From Climacium dendroides (lineage: Eukaryota; Streptophyta; Bryopsida; Hypnales; Climaciaceae), in NCBI GenBank assembly GCA_950106755.1, contig OX467088.1, forward strand, positions 12,694,001 through 12,758,000: DNA of 64,000 nt. The letters are read 5' to 3'. The position numbers and the translations under genes are program-made. Positions 48,717 through 62,278 of this stretch are shown here, piece by piece (position 1 is the first letter of the stretch; each line of letters begins with the position of its first letter). The notes beneath the pieces are model-generated. The model saw only the letters and a program-made list of their open reading frames with translations. It was not told where the DNA came from and searched no databases.

Positions 48717-51700
48717 TCAGTCTTGAATGGAGCAGTTGCAAGGCTTATCAACGAGAGGGCCTTCAGTCTGCTGAGCTCCCAAGGTGGCCATGTAGCTCGT
48801 AGTCCAGACATCAGGACTGGGTGGCCGTGCAGCAGCATGGGGCACGTGGTTGGGGTGCTTCTCCCGCTTGTCTCCTCGCAGTTGCTTCAACGCATGAGGC
48901 AAAGCTGGCATCAACGCTGCTATGCACTCGGCTACAGCGTTGGGGTTGCCTGGCATGTTGATAATCTGAATTCATGTCAAAATTCATGCCTGGTTGGTTA
49001 GTGCACGAAGTTTTTAATCACTGCTACATGGAATGAGAAAAATCAATAAGAAAAGGCTCGTTATTTACATTGATTAACTCTTGAGGAGGTATAAATAAGT
49101 CTCACCAAAACACGGAAGGTGGGTGGCTTTCAGCTGTTTTGAGTGGTTTTCATCACTTACATGAAAGGGTTTCAAAATTTAGTTTCTGTTGATTTATTTA
49201 GTTTGATGGTTCTTGTTCTCATAATCAAGAAGATTCCAATGGATTAGAATGTGTTATTTAGATATCACATGAGTAAGTTATGAATTCTTGAAGTTTAGCT
49301 CACAAGGTGAGTAAAACTTTGAGGAGGCTACAATTCTTCATCTTTTGTACATTTGTCATGTTCACTAGATTCTGATTACTTATTAGTACCACCCACTTAC
49401 TCCACTTGTGGCCGATTCATGGCCTACCAACCGACGGCAAAAGGTCCCCACGAGAATAGGTTTACTACCTTAAACCAAAGAAAGATGTGTTTTGCTTAAA
49501 TAGGAACCTACTTCAATCTCCTTGATGAAATGGAAGTTTACTGCTAAAGTTTTTCAAAATGAGGATTCACAAGTAGGTTTGTGGATTGTTCGCTTACCAA
49601 GGTGGATCCTCGAATTCCAGCTGCCGCCCGTGAGAGCATTGCGGTAGGGGTTACCTGTAAAAGTTTAGACACACTATAAATAAAGCCCTTACACATGCAC
49701 CTTGAATGATAATATTATCAACAACACGGAAATAAATAAAGAAGCCTCGTATGCGTATCTATGCGTAGGCTTGAGATCCTGCCCTTCAAGAGCAGCACAG
49801 TAAGTGGAGAGAAACGATACCTTAAGGCTCTCTAGAAGCATAACTTGCGTAATGCCAGGCGTTTCTCTTTGTATTAGTGGTCGTGTTGCTTCTGGAGTGA
49901 CATCCCGAGGTGTAAAGCCAGTCCCACCTGCCATCACCAACAACTTTAAATACCATTGTGGAAGCAATGCACAAAAAAGAGGACCGCAGCTTGCAACCCC
50001 CCCATTGACTGCACACTTCCACTTCTCTAATTATTCATTGTGTCCAACTGGTATGAGCATAAAAGGCACAAATGTATTTCAAGAGTTTAACTAGAAGCAA
50101 GAGAGTTCCGAAAGTAATCTACCTATCCACTTGAACAAAACTATTACTCACCCTATGAATAAAACTTTGAAGATTTATAATTTATTCATACAACATCCAA
50201 ATAATACGTATTTCGGTGCATTAGAATCCTTTTGAAATGAAACAAGACTCACTAAAAACATGCCATTCTATTGATGGAAACTAAAATCAGCTGAAAGTCA
50301 CAGTTGTGGGTTCCATATCATAATATAGAAACACAGTGATCGCAGCCAGGAAAACAGTGCAAGTAGACATTGGGAGTATACCAGTTGTAAGAATAAGGTT
50401 GACATGGTCGACATCACTCCACCTCTTCAACACTTCCTGAATTGCCTCCACCGAGTCGGGCACAACAGAGGTGGCCACTACTGACGCCCCTCCAAGACGT
50501 TCTGCGACGCCATTTATAACTTCCACTGCCCTCGGCCCACTGAAACGTGCAAACACGAAAAGTAAAGCGACATCAGGATGGAAATACTTCCTTGCAAAAC
50601 TAGCACTGATATTTCTAATTCTTACAATGACACAGCAAGCAAAAATTCTTCCGAGTCCAGTTCATGGCGTCGAAGTAAAGCCCTTTGACATTGCTAACCA
50701 AATTACATTTCTTTGTTTAATTTGAAGTCCAAGCCAAAGAGGATGAGCATACAAGAAGGATGCTTGAGCTTCACATTATTGAAGCGAATACTGGGTAACC
50801 CCTGAGTACCCTAAATTATGGCCAGAAGTGGCTGCTTCGATGTCTCTTGGAGTTGAAATAATTCAACAACAAAATGTACCAAAAGAAAAAGATCATATTC
50901 TACATTATTGAACAAGAGAATTTTAGAAGTTTAGCTCCCAAAGTGGGAGTTCTTTTCTGTATTTAGCTCGGTTACGTAGGGGTAAAATTCAGAAATCCAG
51001 AAGAGTGGTTTACCTGCGATCAGGGCCAGCACCTGTTGCCACCGTGTCACTCACTGTCAGAATTGCCACTCTGACCAACGGTCCGGTGGATACCTCGCTC
51101 TTCTTTTCCATGGCATGGGAGTGACGATGCTTGTGCCCAACACTGTGATGCGCATGTGGAGCCTCTACCTGGGCGGGTGCTGCTGCTGGAGATTCTAATA
51201 TCGGGACATCTTTTAAAGCTACAGGAACCTCGGCAGTAGGCATGCCTGCAACACAAATTGAGAACTGATAAATAACACCGCCATAACCCGCATGCATAAA
51301 CTCTTAATTATTAATCCAAGTGAAGCCCAAAGAGCAGGTGGGGTTCCATTCCGTTAACAACTTAGACTCATCTATTGTGATTACGAGAGGCAGAACTTCA
51401 AAGAGCAGGATGAACACATGTAGAAAACATAAGTGACCAAGGATACCTGCTAGATCAGCTATTATAAGGGCAGGTACTAATGTGCCTGCAGGCATGATTG
51501 CTCGAGCTTGAGGCAGCTCAAGAAGAGCGTTTGCAGATCGCATGGCCAAAAGACGGCTGCTGATTTGACGGCCATTGCTTTTTGCTACAAACCTGAATAT
51601 GAAACAAAACATCCATTCAGATTTTGACACACTGAAACAGGAAAGTCTAAGAATATGAAATGTCAAATCGCCTATGAAACTCGGGCCCCAATAAATCAAC

Positions 51701-54700
51701 ATAGACGCCAACGTGAACTTTTGACATTTTGGCACACTCCTAGCATCTCTAGAAGAAACCGATTTCAGGTCTATTGTTGAAGAGTTTAGAAGCCCGTCAC
51801 GAAACCCTTCCAAAAATTTGGCTCATGACTCACCCAGGATGGCCTGAACCATCATCCACCTCCCAGTTCACTGTTGCCGCATGAAACTCAGGTCTATCTG
51901 GATCTAGTCTTAAAGGTCCCAATGTTCTAGCTTGAATTCTGCAAGAAATTTGAAAGTTCTCACATTAGCGTCTTTGAAAACGTGGTTGGTTGAAGGCAAT
52001 CAAATTTGGACAGCTCAGCAATTGGAACAGGATCAACGAACATAGTCGCAGCATTGCCTATACACAGGATGCATGCTCAAATTAAGCTTTGGTTTCAGTC
52101 CCTTGTCAAAATGACAAGCAACAACACGTACATTAATCATATATTCTACTTTGTACATTATTAGTGGAGTGGAGTTGGAAACCACTTACTTTCGAAGATT
52201 GGAGTCGACCCATCCTGAAAGCTGGCGGATGGCAGGCACAGTGAAAAGATTGAATGTGACAATACTGCTAACTGGATTGCCCGGCAGTCCGAACACCAAA
52301 AGTTCTTTAGTGACTGTGGCGCTTCTTGTGCGGGCTTCCAGTGTAGCAAAAGTCAGGGGTCTGCCTGGCTTCATGAACACCTACAGAAACATGCAAAGAC
52401 CGAGCATGAAAACATTCTATAGTATATACGGAGGAGCTCGAATTCTTTTCACTACAGCACAAAAAGAATATGGAGCGCTAAAATATTGAAGAAACAGCTC
52501 GTCTCGAAGTAACATACTTCATTGCCAGGCATGCAATCAAGTTCAAATGAGTCCACAAGCGGACATGTCGAACAAGGACTGGATGAAAAGAAATAGAAAT
52601 TCTAATGTTAAACATTGCAAGCATAAAATGAGCTCAAGATTGTGCACAATAAGAATCTAGATTCCTTCTCTTGGTTCACTGTTCCTTAAATCCAATCAGA
52701 TTGTTATGTTGGAAAATGGAACGGACACAGAGACTTTTCATAATTACACTCCCAAATAAAACTTCTACGTGGATAAAGCACATGATTAAGTATCTATCAT
52801 CTGTATTGAATTGGATACTCATCTTAAAATGGTTTACCTTTCTGAAATGCACCTTGCCACGTTGTTCAAGCAACGGTTTCACAAAATCCTTATCACCCAT
52901 GGATACCCCACCAGAACTGATGAGCATATCAGCATTTGAGGCTAGAGCCCTGTCTAGCATGTGGCTCACTTCTGCCTCAATGTCTGGGGTAATACCCAAG
53001 TCAATAACTTCACAATCGTGTTCTTTGCAAGCTGCTAGGAGCATAGCACGATTTGAGTCTCGAATCTGCAACCCACAGGTACCTAGGATTAAAATAGGTA
53101 TATGTATTTGCCACATAATGTAAGAACGTAAAACACCACACTGTTAATATTATCAATGGAGAAGCGTTATGGATATGACGAATTCAAGGACGTTCAGATT
53201 CGACTTGCATTAGGAATATCAATTCACAAAAGCCTGACGCAGGGAATAAAAAACTTAGATCAGTTAGAAACAGCAAAAGAAATACAGTCTCACCTGACCT
53301 CTTCCCAAACGGGTGCCCGCCATCGGGTCTACCAGCTCATCACCGGTTGAAGCTACTGCTATCCTTGGTCTACGGTATACCTGCACAATGTCTCTAAGTA
53401 TCTTCCATATGCAAGACAGACCTACAGAAATAATGAAGGTGCATCAATGCCTACAGAATAGGATCGTATTCAACCCCTATGTGCCAAAACCAACAACAGA
53501 AAGTTCACTTTGGAAGCTAAACTCTTCATTCTACAGAGTGTGGTTTTAAAATAAAATTGCCAATATATTGATGAAGCCAATAAAAGCCAACAGAATTTGG
53601 GGGGACCACAGTTTTTGAAGGGCCTGCCACCACAACGCAACAACTGAAATAGTGTGGTACTATCGAAATAATGCGGTCCACACAAAATATAATGAAGATT
53701 ACTGTAGTAGTCAAGTATTGTCACTTCCAAAATGATTTCCATCGATAAAAAAATGTAGGCCATGATCACTTATTTCTGTTGATACAATCTGCTACCTTCC
53801 TTTAAGAACAATAAATGAGTTACTTCACCTCCAATAAATACAGAAGCAGTCATTTGGTCACTTAGGGGTTATGATGAATCAAGTAGCGATACTGAAGAGA
53901 ATTGTTACCTTCACGTGGGAAACACCAATTGTAGCCAGCAGACCAATTTCTCCCGCCCCTATTCTTTCATTTTCTTTTAGTATATTAGCACCTTGGGCGA
54001 TGTCAAAACCCTGCATCACCCATACATGCTCACATGAGTCACTCTGTCAAATGTTCCAGTGTCACAAATTCATTACACACTAACAAAGGATATGCTAGTG
54101 ATCTGAGTTAAAAGTATTACCACAGGCCGAATATCATGGCCTTTTGTGACACCTTTCAATATTCGAATCTTGTTAACACCATTTTCCGTCTTGTCTTCAA
54201 TAACCTCCGTGTCCTCAACCTGGACGACTGCATCAGCACCCTCTGGCACGGGTCCTGCTTGCAAATCATAAACAATGTTCAGAAAGAGTCCATAATTTGG
54301 TTCATTAAATGTCTTCAAAATTTGAAGCTATATTCAATTGTGTCTGTAGAAAGAATGAACATCAACTGCCACTACACATGTATCGCAGTTCGTGCTCACA
54401 TCCTCAGTCACGCTTTCCTTCCTGCACCTTAACCCTTAAAACCTTAAACCCTAAACCCATTTGGTACAATATTGCAGGATTAGCTCAAATTCACACGGGA
54501 TTCTTAGCACCGTTTTTCAAGAACTCCGACACAAGCGAAACATGCCACTTGCATCTCGAGAAGGGAATCAAAGCACAAAGGCTCAGGCTCAAAAGTATTC
54601 TTCCTTATCATGGACACTCTCTTTACAGATTCTTGCTTATCATAAGGTATATAAACTCTATTGAAACTCTTTATAAATTCTTTTGAACAGGAAATTCTGA

Positions 54701-55147
54701 AAAATAAGAAAAGAAGGGAGGCAAGTATCCCACCTCCTGTTGTGATGTAGACCACAGTGCCAGATTCTAAGTGAAGCTGAGAACAATCATCTCCTGCTCT
54801 AGCTGCCGCTACAACAGGATACTCTCCTGGTCCATCCGCTGCCACCACGGCATACCCATCCTGCATAACCAAATCAGTCGGTTCTTAGCCAAAAAATTCA
54901 ATTGTGATGAGGAATCCCAAGATGAAGAATCCCAAATTTTACAGCCATCACATACCTTGATTGACGCTGGAAATGGTGGAAGAGGCTCCGGAGCAACGAT
55001 GTCCTCGGCCAAAATAGTGCCAAGTGCATCATGTAAAGGAACTGTCACAGGTGACAACCGTTTCGCAATGGATAGAATAATCCTTGTTGCTTGCGGAACT
55101 GTCACCAACGATGGAGCACTCGCGGTTGCTGCTGCATCGATAGGCAT
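48717..55147 (-). CDS. CNX1: molybdopterin biosynthesis protein CNX1 (MoeA-like E + MogA-like G domains)
   Basis: Bifunctional enzyme of the last two molybdenum cofactor steps: the G domain adenylylates molybdopterin and the E domain inserts molybdate. Fourteen exons join in phase to 704 residues: 55147-54956, 54860-54734, 54254-54121, 54010-53909, 53380-53294, 53065-52838, 52380-52190, 51938-51834, 51592-51447, 51245-51014, 50539-50382, 49927-49821, 49654-49598 and 48965-48717. E-domain motifs are [65 protein letters not shown] and [13 protein letters not shown]-domain motifs are [31 protein letters not shown] and [20 protein letters not shown]. Arabidopsis CNX1 is 670 residues. The extra length is partly an Ala/Pro/His-rich linker (residues 457-482) with seven histidines. 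An in-frame TGA lies just upstream of the chosen ATG. Confidence 0.96.
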
Positions 55148-56648
55148 GGCTGCTGGTCCCAAAGTGGGAATCAATCAATACCAATTTCTTCAATTGCTGA
55201 AACTTCCAAGCTCTATTGTGCACGTTCAATCAATCCCTAGAGACAGAGCAATGAAAGTGAAAAAACATGAGATTAGCTACCGAAGTCCATAAAACCTCAA
55301 TCTCTAAACCCCGAAACTCCCAGAATTCACCGCAACCCAAAACCCCAAACAGGGATCGAGCTTCACAATTCGTCTATTCTTGCACAAAAGGAGCACACTA
55401 ATCTCCCTGTGAAATACAGGTCTACAGCAGCACTCTACACAATCTGACGAATCGAAGTCCTCGTGAGATCGCAATATGAAAGAAACGCACACGACCTAAA
55501 CTAATTCTTAAAATTGCAGCTACGAATGTCCACATCTCCACAAGAATGCCATTCTCATCGACTATCCAAACGAGCAAAGCTCAAGAAGACGAGACGAGGA
55601 AGAAACACATCCAAGATGTAACAGGAAGGCAACAATACCGCAGCGACAATGAAGTCATGGTTTCGGAGAATGGCAAAACACGTGAAATCCACGAAATCTC
55701 CAAACCCACAAGCGACACACACACACACACAAAAGAAAAAAAACAAAACTCCCTAACCAAGATCACAACCAGGGTTTCACGCTTCCCAATTCTTGGACTA
55801 AACGGGCTCACTACTCTTGGACTAAACGAGCGCACAAATCCCCTCACAACAAACGATCCACAGCTTCCGCATTGCAAAAGTGACAACACTCAAAACACCG
55901 CTAATCATAACAGCAATCTCACAAACCTTTCAAATCTCACTAATCTCACTACACAGTCTCACAAACGAAGCTCCTCGCGAAATTGCAGGCAAAGACAAGA
56001 AAGAAATCGCGCACCTCTAAGACGTGGTCAACACTAACTCAAGTTAGTTTTCAAACTTGCAGTTATCAAATGTAGCAATCAAACACATCTGCCACTAAAA
56101 ATCGACCATCCAGACGAGACAAAGACCGCCCACACAAACTACCGGTACCGAGGAAGGTACAAGAGAATGTTACAAGACTGACGAGGAAATGGTGCGGACG
56201 ATGTGGAGGCCGGCAGGTGGCAAGGCTCATATGAATGGCTAAATCAAACAAAAGGCCAAACAAAGGGTCGCCACCTAACCATAGTGACCAAGCTCCAGCG
56301 GCATCGGTGGCTGCCACTAACTTTTACTTTGTACTGTCGCCGCGTATACAAAAGGTTTGCAAGGCCCTATTTTGACCCAGAACAGTACAACTCCGCAACT
56401 GCTCCCCAGTCCATAGATGAGATCCCGAAACGAATCCACCGGCGAATATCTCTCTTCGAGTCTCAGGCATCGTTCACATCGCAGCTCTTGAAACAGGATT
56501 TTCTGAGTTCTTCTGGATGCTTCTGGATCCTTCCATTTCTGGTCTCCACCTGTTTCCTCTCGTTTCTCTTTCAACCTTAGTTTCCTCTGCGTTCGTTTTG
56601 TTTTGATGCCCCTCAAAGCTTTTCGTTGTTGCAGGGTTGGTGGTGGCT
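55148..56648. promoter_or_regulatory. divergent CNX1/DCP2 intergenic region
   Basis: The two genes start head to head, 1.5 kb apart. It must hold both promoters and 5' UTRs. A splice acceptor (TTGTTGCAG at 56626-56634) just before the DCP2 ATG suggests an intron in the DCP2 leader. A CA-rich stretch lies at 55718-55732 and irregular TCTCAC repeats at 55916-55970. No individual binding site is claimed. Confidence 0.5.
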
Positions 56649-57851
56649 ATGGCGGGGACGACGACGGTATCTCGCACATCGAGTGCGCAACGCACTCAAC
56701 TCCCTTCCCAGGAGCTTCTGGACGACCTCTGCAGCCGTTTCGTCCTCAACGTCCCGGAAGAGGAGCTTCAAGCTTTCGAGCGCATCCTCTTCTCCGTGGA
56801 GCAGGCTCACTGGTTCTACGAGGATAATGCCATGGAACAGAACATGTCTCTCAAATCGTTAACTCTCCGTGAGTTCACCTCTCTCATGTTTCAGAGCTGT
56901 ACCGCCCTTCGCCCTTACCTCACGCAGATCGACGACATCTACAAGGATTTCACGACCTACAAGACGCGTGTTCCCGTGATGGGTGCGATCATCTTGGACG
57001 AAACCCTAGAGCGTTGCTTGTTGGTGAAAGGCTGGAAGGCGGGCGCAAGCTGGAGTTTCCCTCGCGGGAAGAAGAATAAAGGCGAGGCTGATCACTTATG
57101 CGCAGCGCGTGAAGTTTTGGAAGAGACAGGATACGACATCCAGCCGAAGCTACACTTGGAGGATCATTTGGAGTTTGTGATGGGGCAGCAACGGATGCGC
57201 TTGTACATCATCCCAGGCGTGAAAGACGACACGCTCTTCGCACCGCAAACGAAGAAAGAAGTGAGCGAAATCTCGTGGCACAGAGTGGACGAGCTTCCTG
57301 TTGCGAACGGGGAATCGATCGTCCACCATCGAGGGCCCACGGGGCAGAAGTACTTCATGGTGTATCCGTTTGCGAATCCGCTCAAGAATTGGATCGGGAA
57401 GAGGCGGCCGCAGTATGCGAAGCGCGCGGTGCCGCTACCAGGCGTATCAGTTTGGAAGGTGAAGCATAACTTGGGATCTTCAGGGGGATCAGGGCCGTTG
57501 TCGCAAAACTACGTGAACGCGGTGATGCCGAATGTTCCAGCCGCGGTTGCTGAGCCTGTGCCGTCGTTTGAGAAGATTCAAAGCACGAAAAATTCACCAA
57601 AGCGAACGCCCAAGCAGTCTCCGAAACAGTCTCCGAAAAACTCACCTCCCAATATTGCGAGAACGATCTCCAAGACTACGCTTCCGCCTGCTGCTCTTCC
57701 TCCTCAACCGCTTCCTCCTCAAGGGCTTCCGCAAGGTCTTCCTCCCCAAGTGCAGTTACCCAACAAGCCTGCTCTGAAGGGGCCTCCTGGGAATGCCTTT
57801 CGCAATTTTCGGTTTGATTTCGCGCGCATCCTTCAGCAGCTGGATGGCTAG
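56649..57851 (+). CDS. DCP2: mRNA-decapping enzyme DCP2 (Nudix hydrolase), intronless coding region
   Basis: Catalytic subunit that removes the m7GDP cap in cytoplasmic 5'-3' mRNA decay. One 400-codon frame. Box A regulatory region spans about residues 20-95 (LDDLCSRFVLNVPEEELQAF, EQAHWFYEDN). The Nudix box is at 140-162: G at 140, Glu-rich REVLEETGYD with the metal-binding REVLEE at 154-159. Box B follows with WHRVDELP and KYFMVYPFANPLKNWI. The tail is low-complexity (SPKRTPKQSPKQSPKNSPP, then PP/LPPQ repeats) and ends NAFRNFRFDFARILQQLDG, like the conserved end of plant DCP2. Start: first ATG in frame, in GGCTATGGCG after the leader acceptor. Coding GC is clearly higher than in the multi-exon neighbours. 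Family identity is certain. Confidence 0.96.
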   Translation: MAGTTTVSRTSSAQRTQLPSQELLDDLCSRFVLNVPEEELQAFERILFSVEQAHWFYEDNAMEQNMSLKSLTLREFTSLMFQSCTALRPYLTQIDDIYKDFTTYKTRVPVMGAIILDETLERCLLVKGWKAGASWSFPRGKKNKGEADHLCAAREVLEETGYDIQPKLHLEDHLEFVMGQQRMRLYIIPGVKDDTLFAPQTKKEVSEISWHRVDELPVANGESIVHHRGPTGQKYFMVYPFANPLKNWIGKRRPQYAKRAVPLPGVSVWKVKHNLGSSGGSGPLSQNYVNAVMPNVPAAVAEPVPSFEKIQSTKNSPKRTPKQSPKQSPKNSPPNIARTISKTTLPPAALPPQPLPPQGLPQGLPPQVQLPNKPALKGPPGNAFRNFRFDFARILQQLDG

Positions 57852-60800
57852 CTATGGTGCGCTCTGTTTTGGGGGGAGCTTCTCCGCAGTTTTCTTCACC
57901 TTGTTCGTTTGTAATTTTACTGCTTCATCCTGTATACTCGATCCTTCTTCGGTTTTGACGAACCTTTTTGGAGCCCTGCAATTAAGAGTGTTCCTCTCTG
58001 GGACAATCTCTCTTCTCTGTTGCAAGGGTTCGACCTGACAGGGCTCTCCCTGGGTCTTGTGTGACGTGCAACTTGGCCCCTCACCATGGCTGCATGTTAC
58101 TGTCAAACCGTAGGCAATTGGTAGTTTTTTGCAAAGATTTGGAAACTACAGCCAGCTTTGCAAAGCTTCGAAAACTACAGCAGATGAAACGACTTCTGAT
58201 CACTTGGACGACGTAGAGGAGAATATTCTTGGAAGAAGATGTCGGAGACGATGGTACAAGAATCCTTTTGTGGACTCACACTTTTAAAGTAGAGCATCAA
58301 TGCTTTTGGTGAATTTTTTAGGTTTAGGAGGGAAAGGAGAGCAGGGACGCCACGATTTTTGAGTGGCATCCCTGTAAAAGCATCCTTTGTAGGAACAGCA
58401 CATAACTTCTGGGTGAGTTACTGCTGTTGTGTAAAAAGATAGAGCAGATTGTGCAATAGGGGGGTGGGTGGGTTTGTTTCATAGTTTCGATTTAGGGATG
58501 TGCATTCATTTGATAGTGGGTGGGGAATTTCATTAGTTTTCTGCACAGTTTAGATAGTGCTCACGAGTTACAAAAAGTGGCAATCAAGGGTACATATGAG
58601 GATGACGCGATGGAGGAACTCAAGAAGACCTTGTCACTATTGGTGGAAGTTTGGAAACTTCCAAGTGCGAGTTCTTCTGCAACAAGCATGGTTGCTGTCT
58701 TGCTCTCATGTTTTGGAGAAGATAAAGAGGAGACTGACATGGTGAACCTGATTTTGTATTTATCAAGCCGGTTCTGATTACTGCTGGGATAGGTAGCTAA
58801 CCCTGCAATGGTAGATAGAGTCATTGGTTGTGAAAAATGGTAGCTGAGGCCTGTACTAACACCTATTCTCTGGTGCTGCCTTAGCAATCCACCCTCAAAC
58901 TCAAATGAAGAGTTTCGAGTGAAGGTCAGTATATCAATTCATGCCCCTCTCGTCACCTTCACCTTGCTCCGTATGCAGTGTAATATCCTTGCAATCCGTG
59001 AGTTTTAGTCCTTTTGTTTTGCACAGTACAATTACAATACCTCTCTTGCTTTCTAAAACAGAATGCGTGGCTGATGATGTGTGTCTTCCAGGTACTAACG
59101 ACACTGTTATATAGCAAGGAGGCTGTTGGAGAATGGCTGTGTGAAGACACTTTGTAAGAAGCAAAGTTTTTGCTTTCTGGTCTGGAACAAGTGGATGACC
59201 AAAGCCGAGTTGGACAAATGGAGATGATCAAATCCCCTACGTCGCCCGGGCAACTTATTTGTTCATTTATGTGTGATAGATACCATTCATAACATGTAAT
59301 AGATAACTCAGGGGACTCATCAGCTGTGAACATACCGAGGCTTGCGTTGCGTTGCACCTCATCATACTCAATTTGTACATCCGTTTAGGTAGAGTCTGTA
59401 ACTTTCGACTGAAACCCTTCTTTTTCTTCCGGGTGTAAGTTTAGTGTAGTCATGGGATTTGAAGAACATGTTGATGCATATTCTTGTTGATACAGGCCCG
59501 GATACAGGGACTTCTACAGTACAGCGGCCGTGGGTGGTGGGTGAAGGCTGAGCAGTTTTGCTTCAGCATTGGACCTAGCTTGAGGTCACAGAGCTGGACA
59601 CCCATGTACAGTACTGGACTGTGCAGCCATGTAAGTAGTTGCGGCTCCTACTTAGATTTGACTAGCTTCAGGTTAGCCTTCAATATGGTAATCTGTCCAG
59701 TTTGGGATTAGCTTACTTTTCTAGACATCTTCCACTTGGGGTGAGATTTTTTTCCTTCACCGCCTGGGGAACTGGGATGACTTTAAATTTTGAAACCTGC
59801 CACCCTGTTTTGGAGTTTTGAATCTTGACCTCTTCTATCTACAGTAATTTGGGGTCTGTACAGTAATTCTAAAATATGAAACAAAATTTTCCTAATTTTA
59901 TCCCAGATTTTCTCCAAAAATTCCCTCACTTTGGAAGGAAGTTTGTAGCTCCAGCATAACTAGGGAGCCTGTTTGATTCTTCCAAAACATGTGATATTAA
60001 TTAACCTGTAAAGGATAAGTGTTCAAACTTGGAACAATGGATGAATGCAAACACATCCTGAGCACACCGACAAAAATGTGATTTTTGGGAAGATTTGAGC
60101 CTTTAGTTCTTTAACATATTCTGAAAACTTTGTTTTGCAAATATTTTATTATTCAATAAGTAAATAAGTATTGGTAAATTAACCTTTGAAGGATGAGTTG
60201 GTTACCATGGAAATCATCTATTTGGGTATTTTGTGAATTGTTGGCTTAAAAAAAAGAAAAAACATTCATTGGAAGACAAATTATTATAGAAGATCTTTTC
60301 TTTTTTACACAAAATTTAGAGGATGGATAGTTGCACTTCTCTCCTACATGGAGAGATTTTTTGTCATTCATCAACCAAAGAATGGTTGTTGCATGTTTAT
60401 TGGTTAAATAACTTTGGAAACTATAATAATTGGAATTTAATATTTTGACTATTTCAAGGAATAAGAAGATTTTTGTGAAAATCACAAATATTCAATCTAC
60501 TATTCCTTCTAGGAATTTTCAATTTTTGACTTCAAATTATATAAAAAATTGAAAAACATTGGTTTATATATTATGTATTGGTTTGATCTAATTGTTTGGA
60601 TACGATCTCTATATTATATTTTACAACTATTGTTTGAAAATCATCATAAAATTATTATTCTAAGTTACAATTTTTAATACACCTTCACAATTTTGGAAAT
60701 CTAGATTGTCCTTGGTTTTTGAGAAGAAACTAGTTTATATGTAGTCTCATTGGCTACAAATCTTGTAAAGATGCTAGGAACAAATAGTATCCTTTAGATA

Positions 60801-61014
60801 GTCAAAGAGTCTATATTGTGTTATATCCATTTTTTTGGTATCTACATTATTGAATTAAGTTCAAGTCATAGTTATTTTTTGATTTTTTCCAAGGTAGTTT
60901 ATTAAAACATGATATACCTATATTTTATTTTTGAGTAGTATGTTTTTGTAAAACTTGATTTTGACATTATGATTTCTTTGTTTTTAGCAACACTAAGAAA
61001 ATGAAGCTCTATTT

Positions 61015-61015
<1 letters not shown>
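57852..61015. other. DCP2 3' region and AT-rich spacer
   Basis: The first 1-1.5 kb has genic composition and is probably 3' UTR or flank; a frame at 58520-58777 has no recognisable domain. From 59.8 kb the sequence is AT-rich with nothing recognised. Confidence 0.4.
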
Positions 61016-61016
<1 letters not shown>

Positions 61017-61053
<37 letters not shown>

Positions 61054-61062
61054 TTATTTATT
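61017..61062. repeat. (TA)n microsatellite followed by (TATT)n
   Basis: About 16 TA units, then TATTTATTTATTTATT. Confidence 0.95.
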
Positions 61063-62278
61063 GATACACAATAAATCATATTAACCCCTAGATACTTGAG
61101 GCTTTTTTTGAGCTTCTTGAAGTTTACTCAAAACTGAACAAAAGTCCAAGTTTTATTAATTTTATCAATTTTTACAAAATTATGATCATATAAATTCAAA
61201 CTAGACATGTTACGGATTACATAAGAAAAGAAAACATAACAATATCACGTATGGATTGAAAAAGTATAATATTTGATCAGGAGAGTGTTAAATTTGGAAA
61301 AGTGATTAGAAGTTTTTTAGTCCACTTTTTGCATGTCAACTCTAAAATTGAAGTCATGAAAAAAATATGAAGCAAAAAGACATAACATACATAACCATAA
61401 TCAATTTACAACTTTTCAAAATCTATTCTACAATATGAGGCTCACTAAAAAATTAAGAATTGCAACAAACACCCTTGCATACAATCTTCAATAAAAAAAT
61501 CATATAATTTTTTCATAAATAGATTTTGATGCTTAAAATAGACTTTAAGGATATTCAACCAACAAAATACTAATAATAATATTTTAGAAAGATTTCATTT
61601 AATTTTTGAAATTTAATAGACACCAAAATATGGTACATTGGGCATTTAGGGATTAATTAGTATATGTACACTCTTTTAGTAAGATGACTTTAGAGAAATG
61701 CAAACTCAATTTAATGATTCTACAAACCAATTGAGAAATAGATTCTACCAAATTCATTAGAATCATAAACCAAATTAACTTGAACTTTCAAACAATTTCT
61801 ACAAACAATTTCATAGTTTGATATTGATATCCACAACTTCACAACCTCAATTTTATGAACTATATAACTTTATTTTACAAAAAATAGTACATCAAGTATA
61901 AGATTCTCCTAATCACTCTTAAGACTAGCTTTATAATAATCCTAAATCCCTGACCTTTCTTATAGTAAATGTACAAATTTACAAATGGCTATGATGCAAC
62001 AACAACATTAGGGGGTGGTCACCAACTATCAAAGTCCATTTCCACGCTCATGCTCATGTTGCTGAATCTTGTGGATGATCTACTCAGAGTACATTCTTCC
62101 CCGCAGTAATGAGAGCGGATGAAACCGTCGACCTAAATCACTTCTTCCTCCAAACAAACTAACCTTTTAATGCCACTTACTACCTTGTTCAGCTCCACAC
62201 ATACTCCATGCTTTGTAGAATTTCCATGCATTAGGAGAAATGGCAGCAATAACAGACAGCCTGAATTTTCAGAGAAGA
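61063..62278. other. AT-rich spacer
   Basis: No gene seen; composition becomes balanced from about 62.0 kb. Confidence 0.4.
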
